A DNA stretch of 5,707 bases, from positions 1-5,707 of the forward strand of contig JALZVA010000163.1 of the NCBI GenBank assembly GCA_023301335.1, given 5' to 3'. Positions 5,085-5,707 of the stretch are shown piece by piece; position 1 is the first letter of the stretch, and every line of letters starts with the position of its first letter. This DNA comes from Akkermansiaceae bacterium. Its GTDB lineage: Bacteria; Verrucomicrobiota; Verrucomicrobiia; Verrucomicrobiales; Akkermansiaceae. Both the position numbers and the translations under genes were made by a program. The notes under the pieces are model-generated. The model did no database searches. It was not told where the DNA came from and saw only the letters and a program-made list of their open reading frames with translations.

Positions 5085-5707
5085 ATGCACTTCATCCTCG
5101 GAACAGCTGGTCATATTGACCACGGTAAATCCTCACTCATCAAAGCTCTCACTGGGATCAATCCTGATAGACTCCCAGAAGAGCAAAAACGAGGAGTCAC
5201 TATCGAGCTAGGCTTTGCCCACCTCCAGCTCGCTGATCACCAGATCGGAGTCGTCGATGTCCCGGGGCACGCAGACTTCGTCAACAACATGGTATCCGGT
5301 GTCGGGGGCTTAGATCTAGCCCTCTTTGTCGTCGCCGCAGATGACGGGTGGATGCCCCAATCAGAAGAGCATCTTCACATCCTGAGTTATCTAGGAATCA
5401 AACGTGTTATCATCGCCCTCACAAAAATTGACATGTGCGAGGATGTTGAATTTGTTCAAGAGCTGATCAGAGAAGAAATCGAGTCCTCCCCCATTGCCGA
5501 CGCACAGATCGTTCCAGTTTCCTCACACACAGGAGAAGGTTTAGAAGATTTAAAGGCAGCTATTGTTGAAGCCGCCGATTCTATTAAACATGACATCAAA
5601 GGGAAGTCGCCCCGCCTCAATGTTGACCGCGTGTTCTCACCTAAAGGAGTCGGCACAGTCGTGACCGGCACCCTCAGTGGAAGCAAGCTCTCAGTTGGAG
5701 ACTCTCT
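5085..5707 (+). CDS. selB: Selenocysteine-specific elongation factor SelB, N-terminal part (runs off the window)
   Basis: The first 207 codons of a translational GTPase are present; the gene continues past the window edge. SelB carries selenocysteinyl-tRNA(Sec) to UGA codons marked by a SECIS hairpin. Visible motifs are G1 GHIDHGKS at 9-16, the switch I segment RLPEEQKRGVTIELGFA (about 29-45, very characteristic of SelB), G3 DVPGH at 58-62, GVGGLD at 72-77, G4 TKID at 113-116 and G5 near SSHTGEG at 147-153. The start of domain 2 follows with DRVFSPKGVGTVVTGTLSG. Residues after DVPGH read ADFVNNM, a form nearer EF-Tu than the EKF..NM of E. coli SelB, but GVGG and the switch I segment favour SelB. 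The start gives the usual short N-terminus before the P-loop. It lies 4 nt after the IF-1-like stop with no clear Shine-Dalgarno, suggesting coupling. The C-terminal winged-helix domains that bind SECIS lie outside the window, so full function cannot be confirmed. Confidence 0.93.
   Translation, partial: MHFILGTAGHIDHGKSSLIKALTGINPDRLPEEQKRGVTIELGFAHLQLADHQIGVVDVPGHADFVNNMVSGVGGLDLALFVVAADDGWMPQSEEHLHILSYLGIKRVIIALTKIDMCEDVEFVQELIREEIESSPIADAQIVPVSSHTGEGLEDLKAAIVEAADSIKHDIKGKSPRLNVDRVFSPKGVGTVVTGTLSGSKLSVGDS

Noticed and set aside
5456..5686. Minus-strand open frame of 76 codons opposite selB
   Set aside because: It is antisense to the conserved GTPase and domain 2 region of SelB, with no ribosome site or domain.

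Overview
The window looks like an ordinary chromosomal stretch of a Gram-negative-type bacterium with moderate to low GC. The best taxonomic guess is the Verrucomicrobiota or a nearby PVC-group lineage. That rests on a membrane-anchored helical-repeat protein with a GGFRD...YYL...LQPR pattern encoded behind an ABC-2 exporter, an arrangement I remember from those genomes, and on the scarcity of good Shine-Dalgarno sites. It is an inference from memory, not a database result. I see no tRNA, rRNA, insertion sequence, CRISPR array, phage gene or long repeat.

Left part (39-3357, minus strand). Three tightly packed genes read leftwards: an ABC ATPase (2500-3357), an ABC-2 type permease (1499-2479, 20 nt after the ATPase) and a membrane-anchored TPR-like protein (39-1493, 5 nt after the permease). 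They should be one operon for an ABC exporter or ABC-dependent membrane process whose substrate cannot be read from the sequence. A plausible promoter lies in the 42 nt between the upstream terminator and the ATPase start.

Middle part (3400-4712, minus strand). One gene encodes a 398-residue integral membrane protein built from repeated 'conserved TM helix' units (MscS-related/CmpX-like) without the MscS beta domain. Its codon use is markedly more biased than that of its neighbours, suggesting high expression. It ends at a textbook intrinsic terminator with a cUUCGg tetraloop. Its start has no Shine-Dalgarno sequence. Just upstream lies a possible 15-codon leader ORF whose stop is one nucleotide from the channel start codon, and whose own AGGA and AUG lie inside a 10-bp hairpin.

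Right part (4742-5707, plus strand). After a divergent intergenic region, a small IF-1-like OB-fold gene (4865-5080) is followed 4 nt later by selB (5085 to beyond the window edge), the selenocysteine-specific elongation factor. The IF-1-like protein keeps the C-terminal GD-V-E-P-D-KGRI block but has lost the basic/aromatic middle segment of classical IF-1, so it may be a specialised paralogue working alongside SelB.

The most novel-looking points are the coupled leader ORF plus hairpin before the channel gene, and the divergent IF-1 paired with SelB. Neither is proven by sequence alone.
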